13,689 bases of DNA from Lactobacillaceae bacterium UBA639 (GTDB lineage: Bacteria > Bacillota > Bacilli > Lactobacillales > Lactobacillaceae), in assembly GCA_002299975.1 (NCBI GenBank), contig DBOT01000074.1, positions 1-13,689 of the forward strand, written 5' to 3'. Shown piece after piece: positions 12,676 through 13,689 of this stretch. Both the position numbers and the translations under genes were made by a program. Under the pieces are notes generated by a model that was not told where the DNA came from, made no database searches, and worked only from the letters and a program-made list of their open reading frames with translations. The first letter of the stretch is position 1. Every line of letters begins with the position of its first letter.

Positions 12676-13659
12676 ATGGGGTTAATTAAATTGAGTACAG
12701 TTGTTAAGAAAAAACGTCACCGTTTACGAAATTGGCTGATTGGAATCGTCAGCGTCATCATCGTCGCTATGCTGGCGGCAGGAAGCTACTTCTTCACGGT
12801 GGCGATGGTCCCGAGCCATAAGAGTTTCATTCACCAATCTACGTCACGAATCAGCCGTAGTGACCCGCTCTACCGCCAGAAAACCTGGTTCGCCGATGCT
12901 AAGAAGCAACACTGGGCCATGGAGTCGGCCAGCCGTCACTACCGACTGGATGCTGACTATCTTCCGGCGGCGCACCCGACCGATAAGAGTGTGATTATCC
13001 TGCATGGCTTCATGGGCCGTAAGGAGGACATGGGGGCTTACGCAGCAATGTACCACCAGCTCGGCTATAACGTCCTGCTCCCGGATGCCCGCGCGCATGG
13101 TCACAGTCAGGGAAAGTACATCGGTTACGGCTGGCCCGAACGTTATGATGTTCGCAAATGGGCGAAGAAACTGATTGAAAAAAACGGGACTGACAGCCAG
13201 ATCGTGATCGCCGGAACGAGTATGGGCGGCGCCACCACCATGATGACCAGCGGAATCAAGCTGCCCAGTCAGGTAAAGGCCTTTGTGGAGGACTGCGGAT
13301 ACACCAGTCTGAATGATGAGCTGAACTATGAGGCTGGAAACTTGTACCACATCCCGACCATTTTGCGTTGCCCATTGATTGCCATCCTCAGCGGAATCAA
13401 TCGGGTTCAGAATGGTTTCTTCACGGGGGAGGCCAGTTCGGTAAAAATGCTACATAATAATACCAGGCCGATGCTGTTCATTCACGGTGGCAACGATACC
13501 TTTGTTCCGACTAAGATGGTTTACCAAAACTACGCTGCCAGTCGTGGGCCGAAGAAACTCTGGGTTGTTCCGGGGGCCAAGCATGCCGCTTCGTTTGACC
13601 ATGATCCCAAGGCCTACCAGCAGCATGTCCAGGCCTTTTTGCAACAATACGTAAAGTAA
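12676..13659 (+). CDS. Membrane-anchored alpha/beta hydrolase
   Basis: From ATG 12676 the product is 327 residues. A basic stretch (KKKRHRLRN, 11-19) and one hydrophobic helix (about 20-43) form a signal anchor or uncleaved signal peptide, putting the enzyme outside the membrane. The hydrolase core shows ILHGFMG with the oxyanion HG at 110-111, the nucleophile elbow GTSMGG with S182, D274 in GGNDTFVP and H303 in GAKHAASFDH, a complete triad; GHSQGKYIGYGWPERYDV (142-159) is typical of serine aminopeptidase/BAAT-like hydrolases. The substrate (ester, peptide or thioester) is not shown. The start is uncertain: ATG 12676 has no ribosome site, while TTG 12691 has GGGG at 12678-12681. Frames extending further upstream overlap the XRE gene and are unlikely. 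A new gene follows 13 bp after its stop. Confidence 0.85.
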   Translation: MGLIKLSTVVKKKRHRLRNWLIGIVSVIIVAMLAAGSYFFTVAMVPSHKSFIHQSTSRISRSDPLYRQKTWFADAKKQHWAMESASRHYRLDADYLPAAHPTDKSVIILHGFMGRKEDMGAYAAMYHQLGYNVLLPDARAHGHSQGKYIGYGWPERYDVRKWAKKLIEKNGTDSQIVIAGTSMGGATTMMTSGIKLPSQVKAFVEDCGYTSLNDELNYEAGNLYHIPTILRCPLIAILSGINRVQNGFFTGEASSVKMLHNNTRPMLFIHGGNDTFVPTKMVYQNYAASRGPKKLWVVPGAKHAASFDHDPKAYQQHVQAFLQQYVK

Positions 13660-13672
13660 GGAGAAAATTAAT

Positions 13673-13689
13673 ATGATAATGCTGATTTT
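13673..13689 (+). CDS. Start of a further gene, cut by the window edge
   Basis: AAGGAG at 13658-13663, overlapping the hydrolase stop, is well placed for ATG 13673, and the frame opens MIMLI before the window ends. The arrangement indicates co-transcription with the hydrolase. Nothing can be said of its function. Confidence 0.5.

Overview
The window looks like chromosomal DNA of a heterofermentative lactic acid bacterium, most likely Limosilactobacillus or a close relative. The reasons are strong AAGGAG/AAGGGGAG ribosome sites, moderately high GC in the core genes, an IS30-type element with the leader peptide typical of lactobacilli, and a familiar set of lactobacillar housekeeping genes (BrnQ, ROK, Cof-type HAD phosphatase, UspA, LplA, XRE regulator). 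The species cannot be fixed from this sequence alone.

Layout. 1-170: one end of an IS30-family element, with the first 26 codons of its transposase running off the left edge. 207-1545: an AT-richer pair of convergent genes, a membrane-anchored zinc-ribbon protein and an orphan LytTR response regulator. 1715-5076: a probable four-gene operon (brnQ, ROK kinase/regulator, Cof-type HAD phosphatase with a frameshifted C-terminus, tiny two-helix membrane protein) closed by a bidirectional terminator. 5088-7487, minus strand: a UspA-type stress protein followed 12 bp later by a TetM-like ribosomal-protection-type GTPase. 7563-8746: lipoate-protein ligase, divergent from usp, with a near-consensus catabolite (cre) site over its predicted -35 box. 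8775-9640: two overlapping genes of unknown function. 9644-9861: a small structured RNA with its own promoter and strong terminator, plausibly the 6S RNA. 9927-11093, minus: MFS efflux transporter. 11274-12554, minus: XRE regulator followed by a SAM-dependent methyltransferase. 12676-13659: membrane-anchored alpha/beta hydrolase, then the first codons of a further gene.

How the parts may work together. The brnQ operon joins branched-chain amino acid uptake to a sugar-kinase-like and a sugar-phosphatase-like protein. The usp/GTPase pair suggests stress and translation functions made from one message. The lplA region carries most of the regulatory signal: a cre site, an 18-bp sequence repeated on both sides of the gene, and a promoter for the next operon embedded in the lplA terminator.

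I see no CRISPR array, tRNA, rRNA, prophage or clear defence system. The points most worth following are the orphan RNA gene, the deletion-like frameshift in the HAD gene, the repeats flanking lplA, and the paired sites upstream of the LytTR gene. No stretch longer than 300 bases lacks a gene or RNA. Family assignments rest on motif recognition by eye; no database search was run.
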